From positions 124,001-188,000 of the forward strand of contig NZ_JAPSLH010000001.1 in assembly GCF_031180965.1 (NCBI RefSeq): a DNA stretch of 64,000 bases. Reading direction: 5' to 3'. The position numbers were made by a program, and so were the translations under genes. This document shows, in pieces, positions 48,662 to 58,458 of the stretch. Position 1 is the stretch's first letter. Each line of letters begins with the position of its first letter. A model generated the notes under the pieces. The model was not told the DNA's origin and did not search any database. It worked only from the letters and a program-made list of their open reading frames with translations. Source of the DNA: Chelativorans sp. GTDB lineage: Bacteria; Pseudomonadota; Alphaproteobacteria; Rhizobiales; Rhizobiaceae.

Positions 48662-48782
48662 CCAAGTGGCTCCGTTTCTCCGCAGGCGCCGGTCCATTGC
48701 CCTACGGGCCGCCGCACGCCTATATGATGGGAAGCGCTTTGTGCATATTCAACAAGGGTGCGCGCAGCCCGAGGGAGCCGCG

Positions 48783-48995
48783 TTGAGAGAAGACCAAAAG
48801 ACGCATTCCGTTCCAGCCGATCGCGGCCGGGTTCTCCCGCCGGCCGCCCAGCGGGCCCTGCAAGAGGCGGAAGAGCGGCGAAAAAGAGAGGCCGAGCAGC
48901 AGGCGACAGCCCCGCGCGAGATCGGCGGCCGAAAGGGGCTCGATCCGGCCCGCTATGGCGACTGGGAAGTCAAAGGCATTGCCAGCGACTTTTGA
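48783..48995 (+). CDS. DUF1674 (SdhAF4-like) protein
   Basis: From TTG 48783 the product has 70 residues: a charged helical N-terminus and the conserved tail GGRKGLDPARYGDWEVKG followed by IASDF. That tail defines DUF1674, homologous to the succinate dehydrogenase assembly factor SdhAF4, which binds the flavinylated SdhA. It diverges from htpX, as in related genomes; sdh genes are not nearby. Start codon is uncertain. Confidence 0.85.
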   Translation: MREDQKTHSVPADRGRVLPPAAQRALQEAEERRKREAEQQATAPREIGGRKGLDPARYGDWEVKGIASDF

Positions 48996-49017
48996 GGCCG
49001 CTTGCATCGGAGAGCAT

Positions 49018-49037
49018 GTAGGAATATAGTCCTACAC
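49018..49037. promoter_or_regulatory. Perfect inverted repeat before the thermonuclease gene
   Basis: TGTAGGA-ATATAG-TCCTACA is a perfect 7-bp inverted repeat with a 6-base centre, ending at the base before an ATG at 49038. It looks like an operator for a dimeric repressor overlapping a promoter or ribosome site, or a 5'-UTR hairpin. Confidence 0.45.
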
Positions 49038-49116
49038 ATGCAGATTCGCAGCTTCGATAGCCTCCTCGGCACTGGCGGCCGCGCCCGTTCTTGCCGGCGA
49101 GACGATCATTGGCCCT

Positions 49117-49467
49117 GTGGAAGCCGACGTGGTGCGGGTGATCGACGGCGACACGTTCGTGGCGGAGGCGCGGATCTGGCCGGGACAGACGATTACGGTG
49201 AGCGTCCGTATCCGCGGCGTGGATGCGCCGGAATTGAGAAGCCGCTGCGCCATCGAGAAGGCGGCCGCGGATGAAGCGCGCCTGGCGCTCGAAGAGATGA
49301 TCGGCGGCTCAACCGTCAGAATCCGCAATATCAGCGGCGACAAATATTTCGGCCGGGTGGTCGCCGATGTGAGCACGACGCAGGAAGTGCCTGTAGGCGA
49401 AAGCCTGCTCGTTCGGACGCTCGCCAGCTCCTATGACGGTGGCGAGCGCGTTGCCTATTGTGGCTGA
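49117..49467 (+). CDS. Thermonuclease-like (SNase fold) protein with a damaged or atypical N-terminus
   Basis: From GTG 49117 the frame gives 116 residues with VEADVVRVIDGDTFVAEARIWPGQ (in blocks), RIRGVDAPELRSRC and KYFGRVVADV, the core of the staphylococcal-nuclease family. Upstream the same frame is open to 49030 and reads like a signal peptide (IASSALAAAPVLAGETIIGP), but has no ATG, GTG or TTG. The ATG at 49038 is one base out of frame. A single-base indel near 49056 would restore MQIRSF plus the signal peptide. Catalytic Arg/Glu pair (R..DAPE) is retained. Confidence 0.75.
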   Translation: MEADVVRVIDGDTFVAEARIWPGQTITVSVRIRGVDAPELRSRCAIEKAAADEARLALEEMIGGSTVRIRNISGDKYFGRVVADVSTTQEVPVGESLLVRTLASSYDGGERVAYCG

Positions 49468-49473
49468 GGAGCT

Positions 49474-50166
49474 TTACTCCTCCTGGTCATCCCGCTTCGA
49501 GCGCAGTGAAGAGAGCTTTGCGAAGACGGCATCCGCGTCCAGCTCCTTCTCCTCCGGTTCCTCGCGGTCGATGTCATCCACCGGCAGCTTTTCCGTCTGC
49601 GAGGCGGGCAGCAGCGTATCCCCGGCGGGGGCGGCCGGCGGTGCTCCACGGGAAGCGCGCTGCACCTCGATGTCGAGGTCGATCTGCGAACACAGGCCCA
49701 GCGTCACGGGGTCCATCGGCACCAGATTTGCGGAATTCCAGTGAGTCCGGTTGCGGATCTGCTCGATGGTCGACTTGGTCGTGCCTACCAGACGGGAGAT
49801 CTGCGCGTCCTTGAGCTCGGGATGGTTGCGCACCAGCCAGAGGATGGCATTCGGCCGGTCCTGCCGCTTCGACAGAGGCGTGTAGCGCGGCCCCTTGCGC
49901 TTGGTCTCGGGCACCCGCACCTTCGGCTCCGACAGCTTGAGGCGATGGTTCGGATCGGCCTCGCCCCGGGCGATCTCCTCGCGCGTGAGCTGACCGGTGA
50001 TCACCGGGTCCATGCCCTTAATGCCCTGCGCCGCATCGCCGTCGGCGATGGCGCTCACCTCCAGCGGGTGGAGTTTGCAGAACTCGGCGATTTGATCGAA
50101 GGTGAGCGCCGTGTTTTCCACCAGCCAGACGGCGGTCGCCTTGGGCATGAGAAGCGTATTGGCCAT
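49474..50166 (-). CDS. trcR: Cell cycle transcriptional regulator TrcR (DUF1013)
   Basis: 230 residues from ATG 50166: [20 protein letters not shown], then [31 protein letters not shown]-like [20 protein letters not shown], and [20 protein letters not shown] followed by a helix-turn-helix ([20 protein letters not shown]). It matches the alphaproteobacterial DUF1013 protein called TrcR, implicated in cell-cycle transcription. The acidic C-terminal 60 residues are disordered. Divergent from the thiamine operon. Confidence 0.92.
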   Translation of the reverse strand: MANTLLMPKATAVWLVENTALTFDQIAEFCKLHPLEVSAIADGDAAQGIKGMDPVITGQLTREEIARGEADPNHRLKLSEPKVRVPETKRKGPRYTPLSKRQDRPNAILWLVRNHPELKDAQISRLVGTTKSTIEQIRNRTHWNSANLVPMDPVTLGLCSQIDLDIEVQRASRGAPPAAPAGDTLLPASQTEKLPVDDIDREEPEEKELDADAVFAKLSSLRSKRDDQEE

Positions 50167-50373
50167 CGCGAAATATCCTATGTTCGCCCGCGTCCCCGGC
50201 GCGGGCGGTGGTAAACCACCGATGTATGGGAATGCCCGGCTATATAGTTGCATTCGGCGATCGAGGCAAGGAAGTATACGCCTCGGCAGTTATTTGCCCC
50301 ATCGGGCATGGCGGATGCGAGTGTTGCGCCTACTTGCGCCTCCATTCGGTCCGGCCTATTTTCGCTCCGCTCT

Positions 50374-50464
50374 AACGGGGTGCCGGTTTGCGGGAGCAGG
50401 CCGGCTGAGAGGCGTTCCCGCCAACCCGCTGAACCTGATCCGGATCGTACCGGCGGAGGGATTA
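50374..50464 (+). promoter_or_regulatory. TPP (THI-element) riboswitch
   Basis: The conserved elements occur in order: GGGGTGCC at 50377-50384, GGCTGAGA at 50403-50410, AACCCGCTGAACCTGATCCGGAT around 50423-50445 (given as family box CTGAACCTGATC-CGG), then CGGCGGAGGGA. It lies 50 bp before thiB and should lower thiBPQ expression when thiamine pyrophosphate is plentiful. Confidence 0.95.
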
Positions 50465-50512
50465 GACGCTGATGCCTGGCGCCTCATTCCCCTGGACAAA
50501 AGGAGGCGCCGA

Positions 50513-51514
50513 ATGCGCATGAAACTATTCCTTCCGGCATTGGCGTTGGGCTTTCTCGCGGCCCTGCCCGCGGCGGCCCAGGAAAAGCTCACTGTCTATA
50601 CCTATGAAAGCTTCACGTCCGAGTGGGGTCCGGGACCGGTCGTCGAAAAGGCGTTCGAAGCCGAATGCGGCTGCGACCTCGAATTCGTGTCGGTGGCCGA
50701 CGGCGTGGCCCTCCTCAACCGGCTGCGGCTCGAGGGCGGCAGTACGAAGGCGGATATCGTCCTCGGACTCGACACCAACCTCACCCACGAGGCCAAGCAG
50801 ACTGGCCTCTTCGCCCCGCACGGCATCGACCTCGGTATTATCGATATACCCGGCGGGTTTCAGGACGACACGTTCGTTCCCTTCGACTACGGCTATTTCG
50901 CTTTCGTCTATGACACGCAAGCGCTCGACAGCCCTCCGCAAAGCCTCAAGGATCTCGTGGAGAGCGACAGCGATCTGAAGATCGCCATCCAGGATCCGCG
51001 CACCTCCACGCCCGGGCTTGGCCTGCTCCTCTGGATGAAGGCTGTCTATGGGGATCAGGCGGCGGACGCCTGGGCCAAGCTCCAGGACAAGGTGCTGACG
51101 GTCACACCGGGTTGGAGCGAGTCCTATGGCCTCTTCACCAATGGTGAGGTGCCGATGGTGCTGTCCTATACGACCTCGCCCGCCTATCACCGCATTGCGG
51201 ACGGTTCGGAGCGCTACAAGGCGGCGCCCTTCTCCGAAGGACATTATCTGCAGATCGAAGTTGCCGGACGCACCAAGAAGGCCGCCGACAACGCGCTGGC
51301 GGCAAGATTCCTCTCTTTCATGACCGGCCCCGGCTTCCAGGACGCCATTCCCGAGAGGAACTGGATGTTCCCGGCGGGGAAGACCTCGAACCCGCTCAAC
51401 CCTGTCTTTCAGGAACTGGTCCAGCCGGCCAAGACCCTGCTCTTCCCGCCCGAAGAAGTGGCGGAGAACCGCAAAGCCTGGGTGGACGAGTGGCTCTCCG
51501 TCATGAGCCGGTGA
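50513..51514 (+). CDS. thiB: Thiamine ABC transporter substrate-binding protein
   Basis: 333 residues from ATG 50513 with AAAGGAGG upstream. Signal peptide [19 protein letters not shown] then AAAQ. Mature protein: [52 protein letters not shown], and YTTSPAYH of the ThiB/TbpA family. It is downstream of a TPP riboswitch and its stop overlaps the thiP start, so the function is well supported. Confidence 0.96.
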   Translation: MRMKLFLPALALGFLAALPAAAQEKLTVYTYESFTSEWGPGPVVEKAFEAECGCDLEFVSVADGVALLNRLRLEGGSTKADIVLGLDTNLTHEAKQTGLFAPHGIDLGIIDIPGGFQDDTFVPFDYGYFAFVYDTQALDSPPQSLKDLVESDSDLKIAIQDPRTSTPGLGLLLWMKAVYGDQAADAWAKLQDKVLTVTPGWSESYGLFTNGEVPMVLSYTTSPAYHRIADGSERYKAAPFSEGHYLQIEVAGRTKKAADNALAARFLSFMTGPGFQDAIPERNWMFPAGKTSNPLNPVFQELVQPAKTLLFPPEEVAENRKAWVDEWLSVMSR

Positions 51515-53133
51515 CGGCGCACCGGTCGCAGCAGGGCCGCGTCGCTGCCGGCGCCCTGGCGCTGGCCGCGATTGGTATCCTCATCGGGGGCGCATTCGCC
51601 GGACTTGCCGTGGAGGCGGTCCAGTCGTGGCAAGGGGCCATTGCCGCCTTCGATTCCTACCTCCTCAGAGCGGCCCGGTTCACGCTGGTGCAAGCCGGCC
51701 TTTCCACGTTGCTCTCGGTGATACCGGCAATTTTCGTGGCCCGGGCGCTTGCCCGTCACCCGCGTTTTCCGGGGCGCGGCCTCATCCTTCAGCTTTTTGC
51801 CGTCCCGCTCGCCCTGCCCGGCATCGTCGCGGCACTGGGCGTACTCGCGCTCTATGGCCGGGCCGGCCTGCTGGCGCCGCCGCTTTCCTGGATTACCGGC
51901 GAAACATGGCAGGGCATCTACGGGCTTTCGGGCATTCTGGTTGCCCACGTTTTTTTCAACATGCCGCTTGCCGCCCGCTTGTTCCTCGCCGCGCTGGAAG
52001 CGGTGCCGGCCGACCAGTGGAAGCTGTCCGCCCAGCTCGGCATGGGGCCAGGCGCCATTTTCCGCCTGATCGAATGGCCGGCGATCAGGGCGGCCCTGCC
52101 AGGCGTGGCCACCCTCGTCTTCATGATCTGCGCCATCTCCTTCACTGTCGTTTTGACCCTGGGGGGCGGCCCCCGCGCGACCACGCTTGAAGTTGCGATT
52201 TACCAGGCGCTGCGTTTCGACTTCGATCCCGCGCGGGCGATCGCGCTGACCCTGGTGCAGGTGATTTTGACTGCCGGGATTATCATCGTTCTTGCCCGGC
52301 TCGGCGCCTCCATGACCGGCGACGCCAACCTGCCGACGACATCGCGCCGGGCGGTCTTTCCAAGCTCCGGCGAGACCGGCCTCAATGCGGCTGTCATTCT
52401 TCTGGCGCTGGCCTTTGTGGCAGGTCCCATGGCGGCGACGGTGATTGCCGGTCTGGTCGCCGACCTGTCGCGCCTCGCGCGCGAACCGGCCGTTCATGCT
52501 GCCACGGCGACGAGCCTCATCCTGGCGGCGCTCGCCGCTTTTCTCTGCCTCCTCCTTTCCATAGCGTTGGTCGCCGCCCGGCGTGCGCTCGAGATCGCGC
52601 GCGGCAGCCCCAGCCCGGGGCCGCTCGAGCGGCTGACCGATACCGGCGCAAGCCTGGTGTTGATCGTGCCGCCCATCGTCATCGGCGCGGGATGGTTCAT
52701 ACTCCTGCGCCGCTTCGGCGACGTCTTTGTCTTCGCTCCGCTCATGGTGGTGACCGTCAACGCCGTCATGGCCATGCCCTTCGCCATGCGTGCCATTCGG
52801 CCGGCTTACGACGCGGCGAGCGCGCGGCACGAGAAGCTCTGCCTTACTCTCGGCATCACCGGCCTCGATCGCTTTCGCCTCGTCGACTGGCCGGGTCTGA
52901 AGCGGCCTGCCGCGACTGGCTTCGCCTTCGCGATGGCGTTGTCGCTCGGCGATCTGGGCGTGATCGCACTCTTCGGCAGCGATCAGGTGAAGACTCTGCC
53001 CTATCTGCTGCTTGAGCGCATGGGCAGCTACCGGACGGCGGATGCCGCGGGCCTTGCGCTTTTTCTCGGCTTGTTTTGCCTGGCGCTGATGTTCTTCGCC
53101 GCCCACTGGGCAAGGGAAAAGCCATGGCGCTGA
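51511..53133 (+). CDS. thiP: Thiamine ABC transporter permease
   Basis: 540 residues, a fused two-domain permease with about 12 membrane segments and two EAA loops: one near [22 protein letters not shown], the other near [23 protein letters not shown] (each split here). GTG 51511 overlaps the thiB stop (GTGA); a GTG at 51490 is an alternative. Works with ThiB and ThiQ to import thiamine and its phosphates. Confidence 0.95.
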   Translation: MTAHRSQQGRVAAGALALAAIGILIGGAFAGLAVEAVQSWQGAIAAFDSYLLRAARFTLVQAGLSTLLSVIPAIFVARALARHPRFPGRGLILQLFAVPLALPGIVAALGVLALYGRAGLLAPPLSWITGETWQGIYGLSGILVAHVFFNMPLAARLFLAALEAVPADQWKLSAQLGMGPGAIFRLIEWPAIRAALPGVATLVFMICAISFTVVLTLGGGPRATTLEVAIYQALRFDFDPARAIALTLVQVILTAGIIIVLARLGASMTGDANLPTTSRRAVFPSSGETGLNAAVILLALAFVAGPMAATVIAGLVADLSRLAREPAVHAATATSLILAALAAFLCLLLSIALVAARRALEIARGSPSPGPLERLTDTGASLVLIVPPIVIGAGWFILLRRFGDVFVFAPLMVVTVNAVMAMPFAMRAIRPAYDAASARHEKLCLTLGITGLDRFRLVDWPGLKRPAATGFAFAMALSLGDLGVIALFGSDQVKTLPYLLLERMGSYRTADAAGLALFLGLFCLALMFFAAHWAREKPWR

Positions 53134-53867
53134 CCAGCTCGAAAGGCGCTGCCGTCGAACTCGCGTCTGTCGCCTTCGCCTATCCGGGCGGCGCACCGCT
53201 GCGGTTCGACCTCGCTGTCGGCCCATCGCAGATCGTCGCATTGATGGGGCCGAGCGGTTCCGGAAAGTCGACATTGCTCAACCTCATCGCCGGCTTCGAG
53301 ACACCGTTGTCCGGGCGAGTGATGATCGGCGGAGAGGATGTCACCCGCCTGCCGCCCTATGGCCGGCCGGTTTCGATGATCTTCCAGGAGAACAACCTCT
53401 TCGGGCACTTGACCGTGGAGCAGAATGTGGGGCTTGGCCGTTCGCCGTCTCTCCGCCTTGCGGCAGAAGACAGGGTGGCGGTCGGGGAAGCGCTGGCGCG
53501 GACAGAGCTTTCGGGAAAAGAGGCGCGACTGCCGCACGCCCTGTCCGGCGGCGAGCGGCAGAGGGTCGCTTTGGCGCGCGTGCTTGTGCGACGGCAGCCG
53601 GTTCTTCTCCTCGACGAGCCCTTCGCCTCGCTAGGCCCCGCTTTGCGGGACGAGATGCTGGACCTGCTTTCGGAGCTTCACCGGGAGCACGCCATGACGA
53701 TCCTCATGGCGACCCACGACCCCCATGACGCCGAGCGGCTGGCTGAAACCCTCGTCTTCATCGAAAACGGCAGCATCGCAGGCGCGGGCGGCGCGGGGGA
53801 ATTTCTGTCCGGGCAAGGGTCTGCAGCCTTCGACCGCTATCTCGGGGAGAGAAAGCTGCGAAGATGA
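53124..53867 (+). CDS. thiQ: Thiamine ABC transporter ATP-binding protein
   Basis: 247 residues from ATG 53124, overlapping thiP by 10 bp. ABC motifs: Walker [17 protein letters not shown]-loop [15 protein letters not shown], signature [13 protein letters not shown], Walker [13 protein letters not shown], and ATHD. Third gene of the riboswitch-controlled thiBPQ operon. Confidence 0.95.
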   Translation: MALTSSKGAAVELASVAFAYPGGAPLRFDLAVGPSQIVALMGPSGSGKSTLLNLIAGFETPLSGRVMIGGEDVTRLPPYGRPVSMIFQENNLFGHLTVEQNVGLGRSPSLRLAAEDRVAVGEALARTELSGKEARLPHALSGGERQRVALARVLVRRQPVLLLDEPFASLGPALRDEMLDLLSELHREHAMTILMATHDPHDAERLAETLVFIENGSIAGAGGAGEFLSGQGSAAFDRYLGERKLRR

Positions 53868-54015
53868 ATCGCGGGCATTGTCCGGCGCGATTTGGTCATT
53901 ATTTACCGGCAGAACGGCGGCGGCATTACACCTCGCAACTGTGGCGCGCAAATCATTGTCTTTGATCGAGGACTATGGCTAGGTCGCCGCGAATGAAGTT
54001 CCGGACCCCTCGAAG

Positions 54016-55521
54016 ATGCCTGCCCTGCCGTCAAGCACAGCCATGAGACCGAACAGCGCGGCAAAGCTTCGTCTTCGCGCGGCAATGCTTGCGGGCGCGG
54101 CCTTGCTCGCGCTTTCGGGATGCCAATCCTTCAGCGCGGGCGATGCAGGTTTCAGGCCGTCCTCGAACCCGGTGACGGTCGACACCGTGACGCGGGGTGA
54201 TTCGCTGGCAAACCTTGCCCGCCGCCAGCATCCAAAGATCCTGCAGACCTATGGCGGCGAGTATTCCGATCCCAAAGTGGAGCGCATGCTTGCGCGGGTG
54301 GTAGGCAGGCTGTCGCAGGATCCGCAGAACCCGTCGCAGAGCTACCGCATCACCATACTGAATTCGCCGAACATCAACGCGTTCGCGCTCCCCGGCGGCT
54401 ATCTCTACATCACGCGCGGCATACTGGCGCTGGCCAACGATTCGGCCGAGATCGCGGCGGTCCTGTCGCATGAGATGGCGCATGTGACCGCCAATCACGG
54501 GCTGGAGCGGCAGAGGCGGGAAGCCGAAGCGACCCTTGCCTCGCGCGTGGTTGAGGAGGTGGTGAGCACCGACACCAGAGCCCGTGCGGCGGTCGTGCGC
54601 GGCAAGCTCCAGCTCGCGCAGTTCTCACGCAATCAGGAGCTGGAGGCGGACGCCATCGGCATCGGCACGATCGGCCGGGTGGGCTACGATCCCTACGCGG
54701 CAGCGCGTTTCCTGCGCTCCATGGACGCCTATCAGAAGTTTTACAGCGTTGGGGGAGAGCACGACACCAGCCTTGACTTCCTTGCGAGCCATCCCAACGC
54801 GCCGCGGCGCATAGAGCTGGCGCAGCGTCACGCGCGGCAGTTCGGTATGCCCGGCACGGGAGTGCGCGATCGGGACGCTTTTCTTGAAGGCGTTGACGGT
54901 CTTCTGTTCGGCGACAAGCCCGATCAAGGCTATGTGCGCGGGCGCAATTTCCTGCACCCCACCCTCGGCATCGCTTTTTCCGTGCCGGAAGGCTTTGTAA
55001 TTGACAATTCGGCCGGTGAAGTGGTGGCCGCAGGGCCCGGCGATCTCGCCTTCCGTTTCGACGGCGCCACTGTGTCGCGTTCGCTTTCGCTCACTGACTA
55101 TCTTCAGGAAGGATGGCTGGCCGGGCTCGACCCCGCTTCCATTCGCACGACGACGATCAATGGCCATCAGGCCGCATCCGCCCGCGCCTATGCGGACGAG
55201 TGGCAGTTCGACGTGACGGTGGTAAGGGTCGGCGACCAGGTCTACCGGTTGCTCACCGGCGCCCCCCGAAACGGCCAGCTCGACGCGGTAGCACGTTCGA
55301 TCACCAGCAGTTTCCGTGTCCTGAGCCAGGCGGAGATCGCCTCCTTGCGTCCGCTGCGCATCCGCGTTGTCGAGGTTCGGCCCGGCGATACGGTGGCAAC
55401 GCTGGCCAGCCAGATGGTCGGGGTGGACCGCAACCTGGAGCTCTTCCGCCTGTTGAACGGGTTGGGCCCTGGGGGCACTGTTTCGGCGGGCGACAAGGTC
55501 AAGATCGTCACGGACCGCTAG
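54016..55521 (+). CDS. M48 family metalloprotease lipoprotein (BepA/LoiP-like) with C-terminal LysM-like segment
   Basis: 501 residues. Lipobox LSGCQSF follows a hydrophobic stretch; the start may instead be ATG 54043, which gives a cleaner lipoprotein signal. Metalloprotease domain about 70-290 with VLSHEMAHVTANHG (HExxH) and the distal ligand in NQELEADAIGIGTI. A middle region and a C-terminal LysM-like module (VVEVRPGDTVATLASQ, FRLLNGLGPGGTVSAGDKVK) suggest cell-wall anchoring. Likely periplasmic protein quality control. Confidence 0.9.
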   Translation: MPALPSSTAMRPNSAAKLRLRAAMLAGAALLALSGCQSFSAGDAGFRPSSNPVTVDTVTRGDSLANLARRQHPKILQTYGGEYSDPKVERMLARVVGRLSQDPQNPSQSYRITILNSPNINAFALPGGYLYITRGILALANDSAEIAAVLSHEMAHVTANHGLERQRREAEATLASRVVEEVVSTDTRARAAVVRGKLQLAQFSRNQELEADAIGIGTIGRVGYDPYAAARFLRSMDAYQKFYSVGGEHDTSLDFLASHPNAPRRIELAQRHARQFGMPGTGVRDRDAFLEGVDGLLFGDKPDQGYVRGRNFLHPTLGIAFSVPEGFVIDNSAGEVVAAGPGDLAFRFDGATVSRSLSLTDYLQEGWLAGLDPASIRTTTINGHQAASARAYADEWQFDVTVVRVGDQVYRLLTGAPRNGQLDAVARSITSSFRVLSQAEIASLRPLRIRVVEVRPGDTVATLASQMVGVDRNLELFRLLNGLGPGGTVSAGDKVKIVTDR

Positions 55522-55598
55522 TGGCCCATCGGCAGCGAGCGGGCGAGAACGGCCACACGTGGCAAGCACGTTCCCCAGGACAAGGTCGTGCAGAAGCG

Positions 55599-56453
55599 CT
55601 ACGCAGCCAGTTCCGGATGCCGCTTCACCAGTGCGGTACGCAGCTTTTCCAGCGCCCGGGATTCGATCTGCCGCACTCGCTCCTTGGAGATGCCCAAAGT
55701 GGCGCCAAGCGATTCCAAGGTGGCGCCGTCTTCGGAGAGCCGCCGCTCGCGCAGGATCGTAAGCTCGCGGCCGTTCAGCGTTCCCAAGGCTTGACGCAGC
55801 CACTGGGCCCGCCGCTCGCCATCGATCGTATCGCGCACCACCTCGTCGGGCTGAGGCGCATCGCATACCAGGAAATCGATGCGTTCCGACGCCGGATCGT
55901 TGTCGCTCCTGAGGGGTGCGTTGAGCGAGGCGTCGTGGCTGGCCAGCCTTGCGTCCATCATCGCCACGTCGCTTTCGGAAACGCGCAGCGCCTGTGCGAC
56001 CTCGCGGTATACGTCCTCGGTGGGGGTCGCGCCGCCGGCCTTCTGCAGCTTCATGCGCAGCCGCCGCAGGTTGAAGAATAGCGCTTTCTGGGCGGAACTG
56101 GTTCCGCCACGCACGATGGACCAGTTGCGCAAGATGTAATCCTGCATGGAAGCGCGGATCCACCAGGTAGCATAGGTGGAGAAGCGCACGTCGCGCGACG
56201 GATCGAACCGCGCAGCCGCCTCCAGAAGGCCCACATGGCCCTCCTGGATGAGATCGCTCATGGACAGGCCGAAATTGCGGAACTTTCCCGCCATGGCGAT
56301 GACGAGGCGCATATGCGCCATGATCATGCGGTGAAGCGCCTGCTGATCCTGGTTTTCCTTCCACTGCACCGCCAAATCGTGCTCCTCCTCGCGGGCGAGG
56401 TAGGGTGCCGTCATGGCTGCCTTGATCAGTTTCCGCCTGGCGTCTTCCTGCAT
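55599..56453 (-). CDS. rpoH2: RNA polymerase sigma factor, RpoH2 type (sigma-32 family)
   Basis: Heat/general-stress sigma factor. From ATG 56453 (CGGAG upstream) the product has 284 residues: region 1.2 start RKLIKAAMTAPYLAREEEHDL (split), region 2 SMSDLIQEGHVGLLEAAARFDP and FSTYATWWIRASMQDYILRNWSIVR (family FSTYAxWWI), the RpoH-box area near FFNLRRLRMKL, and region 4 SLGATLGISKERVRQIESRA. A GTG at 56516 would add 21 residues. Upstream is an EcfG/RpoE2-type promoter, as known for S. meliloti rpoH2. Confidence 0.9.
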   Translation of the reverse strand: MQEDARRKLIKAAMTAPYLAREEEHDLAVQWKENQDQQALHRMIMAHMRLVIAMAGKFRNFGLSMSDLIQEGHVGLLEAAARFDPSRDVRFSTYATWWIRASMQDYILRNWSIVRGGTSSAQKALFFNLRRLRMKLQKAGGATPTEDVYREVAQALRVSESDVAMMDARLASHDASLNAPLRSDNDPASERIDFLVCDAPQPDEVVRDTIDGERRAQWLRQALGTLNGRELTILRERRLSEDGATLESLGATLGISKERVRQIESRALEKLRTALVKRHPELAA

Positions 56454-56546
56454 CTTGGGCGCTCCGAATTCCACCGCACGGCCAGCCTCCGGTGGTGGAC
56501 CGGGGTTCCCGGTCACGCCCGCGCACGGGGCGGCATCGCTTCGTGT

Positions 56547-56572
56547 AACAAGGCTGAAACATAAAAGGTTCC
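56547..56572 (-). promoter_or_regulatory. EcfG/RpoE2-type stress promoter of rpoH2
   Basis: On the minus strand GGAAC (56568-56572) and TGTT (56547-56550) are 17 bp apart, close to the EcfG consensus GGAAC-N16/17-CGTT and to the S. meliloti RpoE2 consensus GGAAC-N18/19-TT. It lies 31 bp before the upstream GTG and 94 bp before the ATG. Confidence 0.6.
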
Positions 56573-56605
56573 CGCCCGCTAAAAGGGCAAAATTCCTAGC
56601 CGGAA

Positions 56606-56638
56606 AACAAAAAGCCCGGCCGTTGGGACGGCCGGGCT
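56606..56638 (-). terminator. Rho-independent terminator of carD
   Basis: AGCCCGGCCGT-CCCA-ACGGCCGGGCT, a perfect 11-bp stem, followed by TTTTTGTTTT on the minus strand, 31 bp after the carD stop. Confidence 0.93.
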
Positions 56639-56668
56639 CTGCAAAAACCTGATGCTGGAAGTGGCGGC

Positions 56669-57241
56669 TTATGCGGCCTCTTCCTTCTCCGTGTCGTCGT
56701 TCTCCGCCTTGGCGCCGCGGCGCGGGCCCTTGTTGAGGTTGACCTCGATCAGCCGCACGGCCTCGGTTTCGGACATACGATTGACCGCGGCGATCTCGCG
56801 CGCCATGCGGTCGAGCGCGGCTTCATAGAGCTGCCGCTCAGAATAGGACTGCTCCGGCTGATTGTCGGCGCGGTAGAGATCGCGCACCACTTCCGAAATC
56901 GAGATCAGATCGCCGGAATTGATCTTCGCGTCATATTCCTGCGCCCGGCGAGACCACATCGTGCGCTTCACGCGCGCCCGGCCCTGCACCACTTTCAGAG
57001 CCCGATCGACATAGTCCGTCTCCGACAGCTTGCGCATGCCGATGGAGGTCGCCTTGGCGACCGGCACTTTCAAGCGCATCTTGTCCTTCTGGAAATCGAT
57101 GACGAACAGCTCCAGCTTGTGTCCGGCCACTTCCTGTTCCTCGATGGCGACGATCTGCCCGACGCCATGCGCCGGATAGACGATGAACTCGCCCGTCTTG
57201 AAACCCTGCCGCGTTGCCGATTTTTTCTGCTGGGTCGCCAT
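56669..57241 (-). CDS. carD: CarD family transcriptional regulator
   Basis: 190 residues from ATG 57241 (AGGAGTGG upstream). N-terminal RNA polymerase-interacting domain (FIVYPAHGVGQIVAIEEQEV) and C-terminal helical domain (VKRTMWSRRAQEYDAKINSG, EVVRDLYRADNQPEQSYSER). CarD-type proteins bind RNA polymerase beta and open promoters, rRNA promoters included. Ends at a strong terminator. Confidence 0.93.
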   Translation of the reverse strand: MATQQKKSATRQGFKTGEFIVYPAHGVGQIVAIEEQEVAGHKLELFVIDFQKDKMRLKVPVAKATSIGMRKLSETDYVDRALKVVQGRARVKRTMWSRRAQEYDAKINSGDLISISEVVRDLYRADNQPEQSYSERQLYEAALDRMAREIAAVNRMSETEAVRLIEVNLNKGPRRGAKAENDDTEKEEAA

Positions 57242-57597
57242 ACGCCTACCACTCCTGTTCTTGATGGGGCGGGATGAAATCCACTCCGCCCGAGGCCGCG
57301 TGCCGGTGCAATTCAAAAGCGCTGGAGGCGGATCCGGAGGATTTATTCGCAAGCTCGGCAAAAACCATCTGGCGCCAAGCTGCCCTGGTCCGGAAAGAAA
57401 ACCCCACCTTCAGTGATTGTTCGTCTGCGCCTTCAAAAAGACGATAGTCTCCGGCATGTCACATATAGGTAACACAAAAAGCCGAGAGAATCAAGTATTT
57501 GCCGCAGCTGCACAGCAGCGGCCGGAGTGTGCCTCTCCGCCCGGCTTCAATGCGGCATTACGACGCGGCCGCCATCATCAGGCAAAACGCACCCTGC
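57242..57597. other. Gap between carD and fdxA
   Basis: 356 bp without a convincing ORF. On the minus strand a consensus -10 CTATAT lies at 57463-57468, probably the carD promoter; the best -35-like CTTGAT (57490-57495) is 21 bp away, longer than optimal. The AT-rich stretch 57430-57500 is unlike the rest of the gap. Confidence 0.4.
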
Positions 57598-57936
57598 TCA
57601 ATTCCCCTCTCCCGGGGAGGGAGAGAAGTATTTCTCAAACTTACCTTCGACGCCGTCGTAGTCCTTGGCGTCGGCGGGAGGTTCCTTCTTCGCGGTGATG
57701 TTCGGCCACTTATCGGCGAATTCCGCATTGATCTGAAGCCATTGATCCAGACCCGGCTCCGTATCGGGCTTGATCGCTTCGGCCGGGCATTCGGGCTCGC
57801 AGACGCCGCAATCGATGCATTCATCCGGGTGGATGACGAGCATGTTCTCGCCCTCGTAGAAGCAGTCGACCGGACACACCTCGATGCAATCCATGTATTT
57901 GCACTTGATGCAGTTGTCGGTCACGACATAGGTCAT
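57598..57936 (-). CDS. fdxA: Ferredoxin FdxA (7Fe, [3Fe-4S][4Fe-4S])
   Basis: 112 residues from ATG 57936 (GGGAG upstream): [40 protein letters not shown] and [15 protein letters not shown] provide the eight-Cys arrangement of bacterial 7Fe ferredoxins. The C-terminal tail is the usual FdxA length. Small electron carrier; conserved next to carD and the S4/helicase pair. Confidence 0.95.
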   Translation of the reverse strand: MTYVVTDNCIKCKYMDCIEVCPVDCFYEGENMLVIHPDECIDCGVCEPECPAEAIKPDTEPGLDQWLQINAEFADKWPNITAKKEPPADAKDYDGVEGKFEKYFSPSPGEGN

Positions 57937-58075
57937 CTGGAGCTCCCGGCTATTCCGGTCTGGCAATCAACGGCGGGTGAGGTAGACCCTTTGCCGCGCC
58001 GTGGCAAGGTGCGCCATTCCGCTGCCCAACGTCGCAGGAGAACAGCTTTGCGGAACAGCCGAGCCTGTGCCGGCG

Positions 58076-58456
58076 TCAGCCGTCGCCCTGCCAATCGTCG
58101 AGGGCGCGCCGGTCTTTCTTGGTGGGGCGTCCGGCGCCGGCGTCGCGGTGCGGAGCTAAATTGAGCGGCGCGGCGGGCGCCGGTGGCGTCAGATCCTCAT
58201 AGAGCAGCCGCGCCTCCTCCGCAGGCCCGCGCCGCGTACCGGGACCGACGACGCGATAGACGAGGATCCGCCGGTCGAGCGTGATGGTGAGCACATCGCC
58301 CGGGCGCACGATCTGCGAGGCCTGGTCGATTTTTTCGCGGTTGACCCGCACCCGTCCCGCCTGCGCCAATTTCGCGGCCAGCGAGCGCGACTTGACCACC
58401 CGCGCGAAGAACAGCCATTTGTCGATTCGCTGGCGTTCCTCGGCGGCCAAGGACAA
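58076..58456 (-). CDS. S4 domain RNA-binding protein (Hsp15-like)
   Basis: 126 residues: RIDKWLFFARVVKSRSLAAKLAQAG with VRVNREKIDQASQIVRPGDVL, an S4 fold like heat shock protein Hsp15 (HslR), which recycles stalled 50S subunits in E. coli. The C-terminus is basic. It starts 2 bp after the Suv3-like helicase stop, so the two are almost certainly co-translated. Confidence 0.9.
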   Translation of the reverse strand: MSLAAEERQRIDKWLFFARVVKSRSLAAKLAQAGRVRVNREKIDQASQIVRPGDVLTITLDRRILVYRVVGPGTRRGPAEEARLLYEDLTPPAPAAPLNLAPHRDAGAGRPTKKDRRALDDWQGDG

Positions 58457-58458
58457 CC

